Source of the DNA: CAZZIZ01 sp964654535
GTDB lineage: Bacteria > Bacteroidota > Bacteroidia > Chitinophagales > UBA2359
Direction: 5' to 3'
DNA: 26,715 nucleotides
Assembly: GCA_964654535.1 (NCBI GenBank)
Contig: CAZZIZ010000020.1
Location: 1 to 26,715 of the forward strand
In this document: in pieces, positions 8,125 through 15,145 of the stretch
Numbering within the stretch: position 1 is the first letter of the stretch
How the letters are laid out: each line of letters opens with the position of its first letter
Notes under the pieces: model-generated
What the model saw: only the letters and a program-made list of their open reading frames with translations
Database searches by the model: none
Told to the model about the DNA's origin: nothing
Position numbers and translations under genes: made by a program

Positions 8125-8945
8125 ATACGCAAGTCGGTCTCTGTAAGAACATACAAACGATTTTTTTCCAACTTTACATTACGAATGTCATTCACTCCAG
8201 GAAGAGGAATCTCTCGCACAGACTGATCGGTGTAGTTGAATATTTTCAACTTACCTTCCGATAAGAATATAATGTTGTTCTTAATAACTTGAAATGAGTC
8301 CAAACCAATAATCGGGAAGGAGTTATAGTAAGTACCATACACATCAAAAACCAAGATGCCCAAATCGGGATCGTTTAAGAAAATAAATCCGTCGCGCTCT
8401 ATTAGAAAGTTCGGAGTTACTGCCAAGCCTAGAAGTTGCGAAAGATCAGCACTATTATAAAGTATGTTGTACTGGGCGTCAATTTTCTTAAGTCGAGAGG
8501 CCTGCTGATCAAAGAACCAGATATAGTTATCGTGACTCAAACAAGCGGCGCTTACATAGTTTATATCGAGCGTTGTAAGTTTGTAAAGATTCCTCGTGTT
8601 AAAACGATTATCACAAGTAAGTAGGGTAGCAAAGTCTTTAAAGAATATGACAATGTTGAATGGGCTGGTTGCGTCCACACCGCTAACTGCTCCAAAGCGC
8701 TTATCTCCGAAGACACCATTGAGTACTCCCAATGAGTCATATCGCTCTACCTTATTGTCGTTAGTAACGATGTAAATATTTTTAAGGTGATCGGTGGTAA
8801 TGTCTTGTGCTGAAGTGGGAATACTCTTAATGAGCTTGTACTCGTCGGGCGTCGGTTCTGGTGCTGCATTAAATGCGAATAGCATTGCAACAACCGCAAA
8901 AGCGCTAAGTATTTTCAAAAAAGAGTAATTCAAGTTTTTCGCCAT
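8112..8945 (-). CDS. Secreted protein of unknown function, possible beta-propeller
   Basis: The protein has 277 residues. Its N-terminus (about 9-27) is hydrophobic and looks like a signal peptide ending near FNAAPEP. The rest has repeating blocks of about 40-45 residues with patterns such as 'IYIVTNDNKVERYDSLG', 'YIWFFDQQASRLKKID' and 'ILVFDVYG', as in 6-bladed NHL/SMP-30-like beta-propellers. No catalytic motif is recognised. The ATG at 8945 overlaps the end of the upstream lpxH-like gene by 41 bases; a TTG at 8918 gives a shorter signal peptide and less overlap. The two genes are probably cotranscribed. The 3' end overlaps the convergent heme A synthase gene by 13 bases. Fold is an inference; function unknown. 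Confidence 0.7.
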   Translation of the reverse strand: MAKNLNYSFLKILSAFAVVAMLFAFNAAPEPTPDEYKLIKSIPTSAQDITTDHLKNIYIVTNDNKVERYDSLGVLNGVFGDKRFGAVSGVDATSPFNIVIFFKDFATLLTCDNRFNTRNLYKLTTLDINYVSAACLSHDNYIWFFDQQASRLKKIDAQYNILYNSADLSQLLGLAVTPNFLIERDGFIFLNDPDLGILVFDVYGTYYNSFPIIGLDSFQVIKNNIIFLSEGKLKIFNYTDQSVREIPLPGVNDIRNVKLEKNRLYVLTETDLRIYSN

Positions 8946-9663
8946 CGAATTTTGCGTAGGAAAAGTTGCTTATCCAGTCCCCTAAGTTAATGTATTTGGA
9001 CTGATTATTAAGTTCAAGGTTTAAAGGCAGATGACGATGTCCAAAGACGAAATAGTCATAGTGTTGCACTTTGAGTTTTTCTTGAGCGTATTGATAGAGC
9101 CACTCCTTTTCAGGGCTTTCCATAATCGCTTCTTCCTGACTATTTCGACTACTCTTAGACCAGAAGTTCGCGAGGCGAATACCCATATCTGGGTGAATCT
9201 GACGATAGGCCCATTTCGCCAATGGGTTATGAAAGACCTTGCGTAGTATTTTATAAAAGCCGTCGCCTGGTCCTAGACCATCTCCATGACCGATATAGAA
9301 CTTCTTATTTCCAATCTTGCGTTCAATTGGATTGCTATAAACCTGAAAGCCCAACTCCTTTTCCAAATAGTCGCGCGTCCACAAATCGTGATTGCCTTTG
9401 AAAAAATGAATCGGAATACCTGCATCATGAAAAGAGGCCAACTTCCCGAACAGGCGAATAAAACCACGAGGCACCACCTTTTTGTACTCAAACCAAAAAT
9501 CAAAAATGTCTCCGAGTAAGTAGAGCTCCTTGCAGTCTGCCTGAATGCTGTCTAACCAGCGAACCACTCTTTTTTCACGTATCAAACTCTGTTCGTGATT
9601 GGGAGCACCTAAATGAAAATCGCTCGCGAAATAAATATTACCACTTGATGAAGCAGTGCTCAC
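8905..9663 (-). CDS. lpxH: UDP-2,3-diacylglucosamine diphosphatase (LpxH-like metallophosphatase)
   Basis: This 252-residue calcineurin-like phosphatase has all metal-binding motifs in order: SDFHLG with D15 and H17, GDIFDFWFEY at 51-60, GNHDLW at 90-95, GHGDGLGPGD at 125-134 and GHRH at 208-211. The GDxFDxWF...GNHD...GHGD pattern fits LpxH, which hydrolyses UDP-2,3-diacylglucosamine to lipid X at the inner-membrane surface in lipid A synthesis. No signal peptide is present. The start is GTG and overlaps the stop of the LUD gene by 4 bases (GTGA), so translation is probably coupled. Other related phosphatases exist in Bacteroidota, so the exact substrate is inferred. Confidence 0.83.
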   Translation of the reverse strand: MSTASSSGNIYFASDFHLGAPNHEQSLIREKRVVRWLDSIQADCKELYLLGDIFDFWFEYKKVVPRGFIRLFGKLASFHDAGIPIHFFKGNHDLWTRDYLEKELGFQVYSNPIERKIGNKKFYIGHGDGLGPGDGFYKILRKVFHNPLAKWAYRQIHPDMGIRLANFWSKSSRNSQEEAIMESPEKEWLYQYAQEKLKVQHYDYFVFGHRHLPLNLELNNQSKYINLGDWISNFSYAKFDGEKLELLFFENT

Positions 9664-10304
9664 AACTCAGTCGATTTTTCAATCATAAAAACGTGGACTT
9701 GACTACTGCCGTAAATGCCTACCTTCTTTTTCGCCTCTATATTGTAAGTGCAGCTCGGCCCAGTCATTAGATAAACTTCGGTTGGCATTTTTCCATAGCG
9801 CTCTTTTAGCAATTCATAACCATCGCCAATAGTTTCGACAACCTGTTCAGCTCTAGCCAAAACTATTTGTATGCGCGCCGAGGTAAACAAAGCTGTATCC
9901 GTTTTTTGTTCATCGCTTAGTAAGATGCTGCCCGTTTCACTAATGAGCGCTTCGCAATACATGATCGCAACGTCCACCTTAGCATAATCGCTGTCGCTTT
10001 TAAGCTTCAAGTAGTTGAGTTCGTTAAGGCGCAGTGCAATGCTTGGCTCTTGTACGTATACCTGCTCCCAGTCCTGTGTTTTCAGTGATTTTACCAGTAG
10101 GTCGTAGGCATCTCTACTTTGATCAAAGAAATGAAACTGTCCGCCCGCGGCTACAAAGTTTTCAGCAAAGGCTAAGTCGACATCTTCGGGCGGATAATAA
10201 ACCCTTCCGCGCACGTCTAGATTGTCATGCGGACGAGGACTGCGCTTCAAGTTTGCTTCCTTGATAGCAGCGATAATATCTTGTTTTGGACTGGTTATAC
10301 CCAC
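9660..10304 (-). CDS. LUD-domain protein (LutC/YkgG family)
   Basis: About 214 residues of the LUD fold. Characteristic parts are the early PHDNLDVRGRVYYPPEDVD region, the central VAIMYCEALISETGSILLSD block and the C-terminal MTGPSCTYNIEA. In LutC this family takes part in lactate oxidation, but in Bacteroidota a single LUD gene commonly follows ftsH and its role there is not settled. I chose GTG at 10304: the frame extends upstream to a TTG at 10343, but those codons lie within the ftsH terminator hairpin, so translation from there is unlikely. It is third in the order rsfS-ftsH-LUD-lpxH and its stop overlaps the lpxH-like start. Confidence 0.8.
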   Translation of the reverse strand: MGITSPKQDIIAAIKEANLKRSPRPHDNLDVRGRVYYPPEDVDLAFAENFVAAGGQFHFFDQSRDAYDLLVKSLKTQDWEQVYVQEPSIALRLNELNYLKLKSDSDYAKVDVAIMYCEALISETGSILLSDEQKTDTALFTSARIQIVLARAEQVVETIGDGYELLKERYGKMPTEVYLMTGPSCTYNIEAKKKVGIYGSSQVHVFMIEKSTEL

Positions 10305-10317
10305 TATATGATGATAC

Positions 10318-10350
10318 AAAAAAACCCGCTGATTTGGAATCAACGGGTTT
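10318..10350 (-). terminator. Rho-independent terminator after ftsH
   Basis: On the minus strand a 13-base-pair stem (AAACCCGTTGATT with AATCAGCGGGTTT, one G-U pair) and a 3-base loop CCA is followed by a run of T ending at 10318. It starts 17 bases after the ftsH stop and ends 13 bases before the GTG of the LUD gene, so the LUD gene depends on readthrough or on its own promoter. Confidence 0.9.
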
Positions 10351-10367
10351 TGTTTATTAATGCTTTA

Positions 10368-12341
10368 TTAGGCAACTTCTTCTGAACTCGCAGAGTCTGT
10401 GCTCTCCGATCTTCTTGGAATGCTTGGGTGATCAAAGGTTCTTTGACCAATGAACTCATCCAAATCTGATTTGAACAAGGTTTCTTTTTCAAGCAACTTG
10501 TTCGCTACTATGTTCAGTTGTTCGCGTTTATCCGTAAGTAATGCCTTACAACGCTTATAAGCGCCATCAATAATTTCACGCACTTCTTCGTCGATTATCT
10601 TCGCAGTTTCATCAGAATATGGTTTCATAAATGACTGCTCACGCTGAGCATCGTGATAAGAGATATTACCCACCTTATCGTTCATACCGTAAACCGTAAC
10701 CATTCCGTAAGCCATCTTGGTTACTTTCTCTAAATCGTTTTGAGCACCCGTAGTAATCTTACCAAAGACAATGTCCTCAGCAACTCGACCACCTAAGGTC
10801 ATTGCCATTTCATCAAGCAACTGCTCAGTATTGTATAAGTACTGCTCCTTTGGAATGTACTGCGCATAACCCAATGCAGCCACACCACGTGGCACAATCG
10901 TTACTTTCAATAATGGATGCGCGTGCTCCAAATACCAGCCACAAACAGCGTGTCCAGCTTCGTGAAACGCAATTACCTTTTTCTCCTCTGGAGAAATAAT
11001 TCTATTCTTTCTTTCTAAACCACCAATAACTCTATCGATAGCGTCTTGGAAATCTTTCAGATTAATATCCTTCTTGCCTTTACGTGCAGCGATCAAAGCC
11101 GCCTCGTTACAGACATTGGCAATGTCCGCACCAACGAAACCAGGCGTCTGCGCAGAAAGCTTTTTTATATCTAGGTCGTCAACAATTTTCAAACTGTTGG
11201 TGTGAACCTTAAATATTTGCTCGCGACCTTTCAAGTCTGGTTTGTCAATTGCAATTTGTCTATCAAAACGACCTGGACGCAATAATGCAGAATCCAAAAC
11301 ATCCGGTCGGTTCGTTGCCGCCAAAATGATAACGCCTTTCTCAGAGCTGAAGCCATCCATCTCAACAAGAAGCTGATTCAAAGTATTCTCGCGCTCATCG
11401 TTTCCACCCTGTACCGCCGAGCGACCACGGGCACGACCAATAGCATCAATCTCATCAATAAAAATGATACAAGGCGCTTTCTCACGGGCAGACTTAAACA
11501 AGTCACGTACACGTGAAGCTCCAACTCCAACAAACATTTCTACGAAGTCAGATCCCGATATAGAAAAGAAAGGAACCTTCGCTTCGCCCGCCATTGCTTT
11601 CGCAATAAGGGTTTTACCCGTTCCTGGAGGGCCTACTAATAAGCAACCCTTTGGAATCTTACCTCCAAGAGCAGTATATTTTTTCGGATGCTTTAAGAAG
11701 TCTACGACTTCCATTATTTCTTCCTTTGCTTCTTCCAGTCCGGCTACGTCATCGAAAGACACGTCCACTTTTTTGTTGTCAAAAAGCGTTGCCTTCGATT
11801 TTCCAATATTGAAAATCTGTCCACCAGCTCCTCCAACACCACCGCTAACACGGCGCATTATGAAAATCCAAACAGCCAATAAAAGTATTAATGGAAGTAA
11901 CCAGCCAAGTACTTGACCAGCCCAGTCGGTGCGGTTATCCTTTTGCACCTCTGGTATATTGTCCCGAGACATACCATTTAAAGCGGCAGTCAATCTTTGG
12001 TCAAAATTCTCAATAGATATGATCGGCATCTTATAGTGTGGGCCTTGCTCACGCTTACCAATTTTCGGAGTCTTTACATCTGATTTGTGTGGAGGTTCAT
12101 TAAGAAACTCCTCTTTAATGTGAACTTCAACGAAATCATTGCTGACCACTACGAGCTTATCGACTTGACCCTTAACTAGGATATCATTAAAAAATTTGTG
12201 ATCACTCAACTCTTCAATCGGTGACTGGAGTGAGGGGAGCCACCACGTGGCCACTATTCCCAATAGGACAATACCATAAATCCAATAGTAATTGAATGAA
12301 GGCTTTTTTCCTTTGTTGTTATTATCTCCGGATTCGGACAT
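10368..12341 (-). CDS. ftsH: ATP-dependent zinc metalloprotease FtsH
   Basis: This 657-residue membrane-anchored AAA+ protease degrades damaged membrane proteins and selected cytosolic regulators. There is a first membrane helix at about 18-36, a periplasmic domain (about 37-140), and a second helix at about 143-163. The AAA module has Walker A GPPGTGKT at 237-244, Walker B IIFIDEID at 292-299 and the second region of homology ending RPGRFDR at 355-361. The peptidase site is HEAGH at 460-464, with the third zinc ligand expected at D536 (QNDLE). All key residues are intact. The ATG start is 11 bases after the rsfS stop, so the two genes form an operon. Confidence 0.97.
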   Translation of the reverse strand: MSESGDNNNKGKKPSFNYYWIYGIVLLGIVATWWLPSLQSPIEELSDHKFFNDILVKGQVDKLVVVSNDFVEVHIKEEFLNEPPHKSDVKTPKIGKREQGPHYKMPIISIENFDQRLTAALNGMSRDNIPEVQKDNRTDWAGQVLGWLLPLILLLAVWIFIMRRVSGGVGGAGGQIFNIGKSKATLFDNKKVDVSFDDVAGLEEAKEEIMEVVDFLKHPKKYTALGGKIPKGCLLVGPPGTGKTLIAKAMAGEAKVPFFSISGSDFVEMFVGVGASRVRDLFKSAREKAPCIIFIDEIDAIGRARGRSAVQGGNDERENTLNQLLVEMDGFSSEKGVIILAATNRPDVLDSALLRPGRFDRQIAIDKPDLKGREQIFKVHTNSLKIVDDLDIKKLSAQTPGFVGADIANVCNEAALIAARKGKKDINLKDFQDAIDRVIGGLERKNRIISPEEKKVIAFHEAGHAVCGWYLEHAHPLLKVTIVPRGVAALGYAQYIPKEQYLYNTEQLLDEMAMTLGGRVAEDIVFGKITTGAQNDLEKVTKMAYGMVTVYGMNDKVGNISYHDAQREQSFMKPYSDETAKIIDEEVREIIDGAYKRCKALLTDKREQLNIVANKLLEKETLFKSDLDEFIGQRTFDHPSIPRRSESTDSASSEEVA

Positions 12342-12352
12342 TTTGTTTGTTG

Positions 12353-12757
12353 CTATTTTTTGATACTACCGTCTTCGTTATATCGATAAGTGATACCATC
12401 ACTCCAAAGTTCTTCGAGACGATAAAAATCTCTTTTATCTTTTAAAAAAACATGAACCACCACACTGAAAAAATCGAGGAGAATCCATTCTTGGTTTCCA
12501 CCGAAGGAGCTAGTTCCTACCGTGTACTCATTCAATTGTTTTTTCGCTTCGACAGCTATATGATCGGCAATCGCTTTTAGTTGAGTTGTCGAGTTTCCTT
12601 CGCATATTATAAAATGATCGAAAACGGCTTCTGGCAAATTGCTTAAATCCAGTCTCACAATTTCTTTGCCCTTCTTATCTAGTATACAGTCGATTATAAA
12701 ATCGGATAGTTCGGCGCTCGATACATCAAGCTCCTTTTTCTGTAAATTGCTCTTCAA
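12353..12757 (-). CDS. rsfS: Ribosome silencing factor RsfS
   Basis: This 134-residue protein of the RsfS/Iojap family binds ribosomal protein uL14 and blocks subunit joining when nutrients are scarce. Family landmarks are DHFIICEGNSTTQLKAIAD (47-65), GNQEWILLDFFSVVVHVF (about 88-105) and the C-terminal YRLEELWSDG. The open frame holds no ATG before the conserved domain; the best start is TTG at 12757. It is divergent from the biotin ligase gene, with only 39 bases between the two start codons, so both promoters must be packed or overlapping there. It is first of the rsfS-ftsH pair. Confidence 0.93.
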   Translation of the reverse strand: MKSNLQKKELDVSSAELSDFIIDCILDKKGKEIVRLDLSNLPEAVFDHFIICEGNSTTQLKAIADHIAVEAKKQLNEYTVGTSSFGGNQEWILLDFFSVVVHVFLKDKRDFYRLEELWSDGITYRYNEDGSIKK

Positions 12758-12796
12758 ATAATGATCATTTTCTAAGCTTTAAAGATAACTTTTCTT

Positions 12797-13546
12797 TTGC
12801 TCAGTTCCTATAACACCCTATTCGTTGGAAAGGTTTGTCATAACCTTAAAAAGGTAGAAAGTACCAATGATTTCGCCATGAATTTGACCAAAACGGAGCC
12901 TGTTTTCGAAGGAACAGTCGTTAGGACATCCCATCAGTTCAGGGGCAAAGGGCAAATGGGAAATTCCTGGTATTCCGATCCAGACAGTAATCTGGCAGTA
13001 TCGGTTGTTCTAAAGCCCGTTTCCCTCAATGGTGGCAATATGTATTTGCTGAACATGGCCGTTGCATTGGCCGCCCGAGAATTCGTTGCCATGTACTGCA
13101 ATTCGGTTTACGTAAAGTGGCCAAATGACATTTATATTCAGGATAAAAAAGTTGCCGGAATACTAGTCGAAAATGTTTGGAAGGGCGGAAAGCTACTCTT
13201 TTCAATTATCGGATTAGGCATAAACGTAAACCAAGCAAACTTTCCAGCAGATATTCCCAACCCAACTTCTATGTTTCTACAAACGAATCAGACAATCGAT
13301 TTGGAAGAGGCCTACGAAAAGTTAATCTGGCAGGTCGAACAGTGGTACATGAAATTCAAAACCAAACCACAAGAAATTAAGGAGCAATATTTATCTAAAC
13401 TGTTGTACTTCGAAACTTCAAGAACATTCACTGCAGAAGGCAAAGAAGTTCACGGACGTATTATAGACGTTTCCGAATCTGGAAAACTAATTCTAATGAC
13501 CGACCAAGGACCTAAAGAGTTTGGTTTAAAAGAAATTATATTTTAA
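12797..13546 (+). CDS. birA: Biotin--[acetyl-CoA-carboxylase] ligase (monofunctional BirA type)
   Basis: This 249-residue protein attaches biotin to the carrier domain of carboxylases through biotinyl-AMP. Visible are ESTND at 21-25, the biotinyl-AMP loop FRGKGQMGNSWYS at 48-60 (a variant of the usual GRGRxGR), KWPNDIYI at 107-114 and KVAGILVE at 118-125. No N-terminal winged-helix DNA-binding domain is present, so it should not act as a repressor. The start is TTG at 12797; no ATG is available between the upstream in-frame stop (12773-12775) and the conserved core. It is divergent from rsfS, an arrangement conserved in Flavobacteriia as I recall. Repeat copy 4 begins 4 bases after its stop. 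Confidence 0.92.
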   Translation: MLSSYNTLFVGKVCHNLKKVESTNDFAMNLTKTEPVFEGTVVRTSHQFRGKGQMGNSWYSDPDSNLAVSVVLKPVSLNGGNMYLLNMAVALAAREFVAMYCNSVYVKWPNDIYIQDKKVAGILVENVWKGGKLLFSIIGLGINVNQANFPADIPNPTSMFLQTNQTIDLEEAYEKLIWQVEQWYMKFKTKPQEIKEQYLSKLLYFETSRTFTAEGKEVHGRIIDVSESGKLILMTDQGPKEFGLKEIIF

Positions 13547-13549
13547 TCT

Positions 13550-13763
13550 GGGGGTGCCCCATCTGGCAAGCTCGCATTGCTTCTACCGCTGCGCGGTAAG
13601 CACGGCTACGTTGCCAAGGGTCGGGCTAATCGGCACTCCGCGTTCGCTCTGGTCGCACTCTTGTTTCGGCAAGCCAATTGCTTCTACCGCTAAGGCGGTA
13701 AGCAATTGCCACCTCAACAAAAGCGACTACTCCCTTTGGTCGTATGCCTCCTATCCCTCACCC
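13550..13763 (-). repeat. Structured intergenic element, copy 4 (type II)
   Basis: Read on the minus strand it starts GGGTGAGGGATAGGAGG and ends GGGGCACCCCC. Terminal pairing is GGGTG with CACCC: the second base pair is flipped from C-G to G-C relative to the other copies. Hairpin 1: outer CAATTGCTT/AAGCAATTG, inner ACCGC/GCGGT, loop CTTA, AG bulge. Hairpin 2: GCTT/AAGC, inner ACCGC/GCGGT, loop GCA, AG bulge, within a wider GGCAA/TTGCC stem. The core AGAGCGAACGC...AGCCCGACCC is kept. It is antisense to birA, starting 4 bases past its stop. Confidence 0.9.
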
Positions 13764-13833
13764 AAAATTCCTCAATGTAGTACTTCGTGGAAAGACCAGT
13801 TTTAAGCGGAACAGATTTTTGTTAAGTTTAAAG

Positions 13834-14439
13834 ATGCAGAATGCTATTAGACTCTTGCTAATATTGGCTCTTTCCTTTGTGGCTTGCCAAAGCAATCAGA
13901 CCAATTCCGAGTCAGGCCAAAAGACTAAAGTACCAGCCACTTTTGAAAAAACCAATCAGCAAAATGATGATGTTATATACGAATCAACTGGCCCTCCAAG
14001 AATTGTCTTCAAGGGATCGCAAGAAAGCGCTAAAGAAGAGATAGCTCAATTCGAGACATTTATCAATGATTTTATTTACGCGGTAAAGAATAAAGACACG
14101 GGTAAAATAAAAATCATGACCCATTTTCCTTTTGATACCAAGGGTACGAGAGTTGAAAACGCCATTCTATCTTATTCTGCACATGACTTTCTTGCCGTCT
14201 TTTCTGCTTTTATTAAACAAGATCTCGGCCTTGAATATGATGACCCTGGACTTCCTGAGCGCTTTGAAAAATATATGGAAGTGAATAAAGCCTTCTCCAT
14301 TAACAAGCATAATGGTAAACTAGGAGGCATGAAGTTCACTAAAATGAGCAGCGGCTGGAAGTTTACTTGGGTCACTTTGACCGATGAGAGCATCTTCGAT
14401 TTGCAGGATATACAACCGGAAAAAATTAGAGTTCCGTAG
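13834..14439 (+). CDS. Putative lipoprotein of unknown function
   Basis: Starting from the ATG at 13834 the protein has 201 residues with a lipoprotein signal peptide: MQNAIR, a hydrophobic core, and the lipobox FVAC with Cys18. The frame is open upstream to 13744, but that would read out of repeat copy 4 and bury the signal peptide, so the later start is preferred. The mature part begins with a low-complexity Ser/Asn/Thr linker, followed by a domain with ETFINDFIYAVKNKD at about 88-102 and a final MKFTKMSSGWKFTWVTL segment resembling a small NTF2-like/Cif-type fold. No family is recognised. It stands alone between birA and prfA. Confidence 0.72.
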   Translation: MQNAIRLLLILALSFVACQSNQTNSESGQKTKVPATFEKTNQQNDDVIYESTGPPRIVFKGSQESAKEEIAQFETFINDFIYAVKNKDTGKIKIMTHFPFDTKGTRVENAILSYSAHDFLAVFSAFIKQDLGLEYDDPGLPERFEKYMEVNKAFSINKHNGKLGGMKFTKMSSGWKFTWVTLTDESIFDLQDIQPEKIRVP

Positions 14440-14452
14440 TGTCGTTTCAGGC

Positions 14453-14473
14453 AACAAGATTGCCAGTCTTGTT
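14453..14473 (+). other. Inverted repeat after the lipoprotein gene
   Basis: AACAAGA and TCTTGTT pair across a 7-base loop, 14 bases after the stop. There is no T run, so a terminator role is only possible. A second AACAAGATGG follows at 14484. Confidence 0.35.
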
Positions 14474-14497
14474 ATTCATCGACCAACAAGATGGAGA

Positions 14498-14654
14498 TTC
14501 GCCCCTTCGGGGCGAAATATTAATAATAAAAAAACGAATCGCTAATAGCTCCCTAGGAGTGACATATTTATTCGTTCGGTAATATTTCACTCCTCCGGAG
14601 CGAGATGTACGTATTGGTTTCTTTCTATTAATGTTTTACCGCTACGCGGCAATA
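14498..14654. repeat. Cluster of four REP-like palindromes, first type
   Basis: Four short GC-rich hairpins follow one another, each with a 3-base loop and an AT-rich tail: TTCGCCCC/GGGGCGAA at 14498-14516, GCTCC/GGAGT around 14548-14560, CACTCC/GGAGCG around 14588-14602, and ACCGC/GCGGC around 14638-14650. Tails such as GAAATAT, GACATATTT and GAGATGTAC are similar. The second is framed by AACGAAT and ATTCGTT. These look like extragenic palindromes of the REP kind, which in other genomes are linked to REP-associated tyrosine transposases; no transposase is present here. Confidence 0.6.
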
Positions 14655-14692
14655 GGCTTTGTCAGACATCTTAAAATAGAGATTGATCCCTA

Positions 14693-14823
14693 GGGCGCAT
14701 TTTCAATGCGCAGGTAAATTCTAGGGCATTTGCAATGCCCTAATCTACTATTCAATTCTCTCGATGTCCGATGTAGGGCATTACAAATGCCCAATAAAAT
14801 CAGGACGCATTACAATTAAGCCC
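14693..14823. repeat. Cluster of REP-like palindromes, second type (GGGCATTnnnAATGCCC)
   Basis: Three near-identical palindromes and one decayed relative: GCGCATT/AATGCGC at 14695-14711, GGGCATT/AATGCCC at 14724-14740, GGGCATT/AATGCCC at 14776-14792, and a broken GGACGCATT...AAGCCC at 14803-14823. Loops are 3 bases (TTC, TGC, ACA). Stem arms change together in the first copy (GCGC/GCGC instead of GGGC/GCCC). No ORF or T run is associated. Confidence 0.65.
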
Positions 14824-14865
14824 TAGGCTATAAGGACAGGACTCGAATGACTTTGTTTTTTATTC

Positions 14866-15042
14866 GCGTGAGGGATAGAGGCGTTTGTCTGAGCTCCTGT
14901 TGCTGGCAAACCTTAGCACTTAGCTCCTTGGAGCTAGAGGAGCTATGCGTGCAGACAGCAGAACAGAGCGAGCGCCGACAGCCCGACCCGAGCAAATTCC
15001 TTTTCCGCTTTCGGAAAGAAGGATTTGCGCAGGGGCACGCCC
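14866..15042 (+). repeat. Structured intergenic element, copy 3 (type I)
   Basis: Starts GCGTGAGGGATAGAGG and ends GGGGCACGCCC; GCGTG pairs with CACGC. The long stem is GCTC-(C)-TGTT plus GCTG with CAGC, AG bulge and AACAGAGC; the inner pairs differ from copy 2 (GTTTTC/GAAAAC) but still pair. Hairpin 1: inner AGCTC/GAGCT, loop CTTG, AG bulge, outer stem with one mismatch. Core AGAGCGAGCGCCGACAGCCC. Hairpin 2: outer GCAAATTCCTT/AAGGATTTGC, inner TTCCG/CGGAA, loop CTTT, AG bulge. It lies in sense between the lipoprotein gene and prfA. Confidence 0.9.
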
Positions 15043-15127
15043 AACCTTGTTTAGACATCTATGACCTAAAATCAAACAAGACAGTGAAAAACGAGATATA
15101 GAGGCAAAACAAACCTTCGTTTCTCAG

Positions 15128-15135
15128 TACATTTG
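15128..15135 (+). promoter_or_regulatory. Candidate -7 promoter box for prfA
   Basis: TACATTTG matches TAnnTTTG exactly, 10 bases before the ATG at 15146. If used, the prfA mRNA leader would be only a few bases long. No convincing -33 TTTG is visible. Confidence 0.45.
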
Positions 15136-15145
15136 CGTTTTGAAA

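Noticed and set aside
13554..13833. Upstream extension of the lipoprotein frame and other frames through repeat copy 4
   Set aside because: They read out of a structured repeat, and the ATG at 13834 gives a proper lipoprotein signal peptide.
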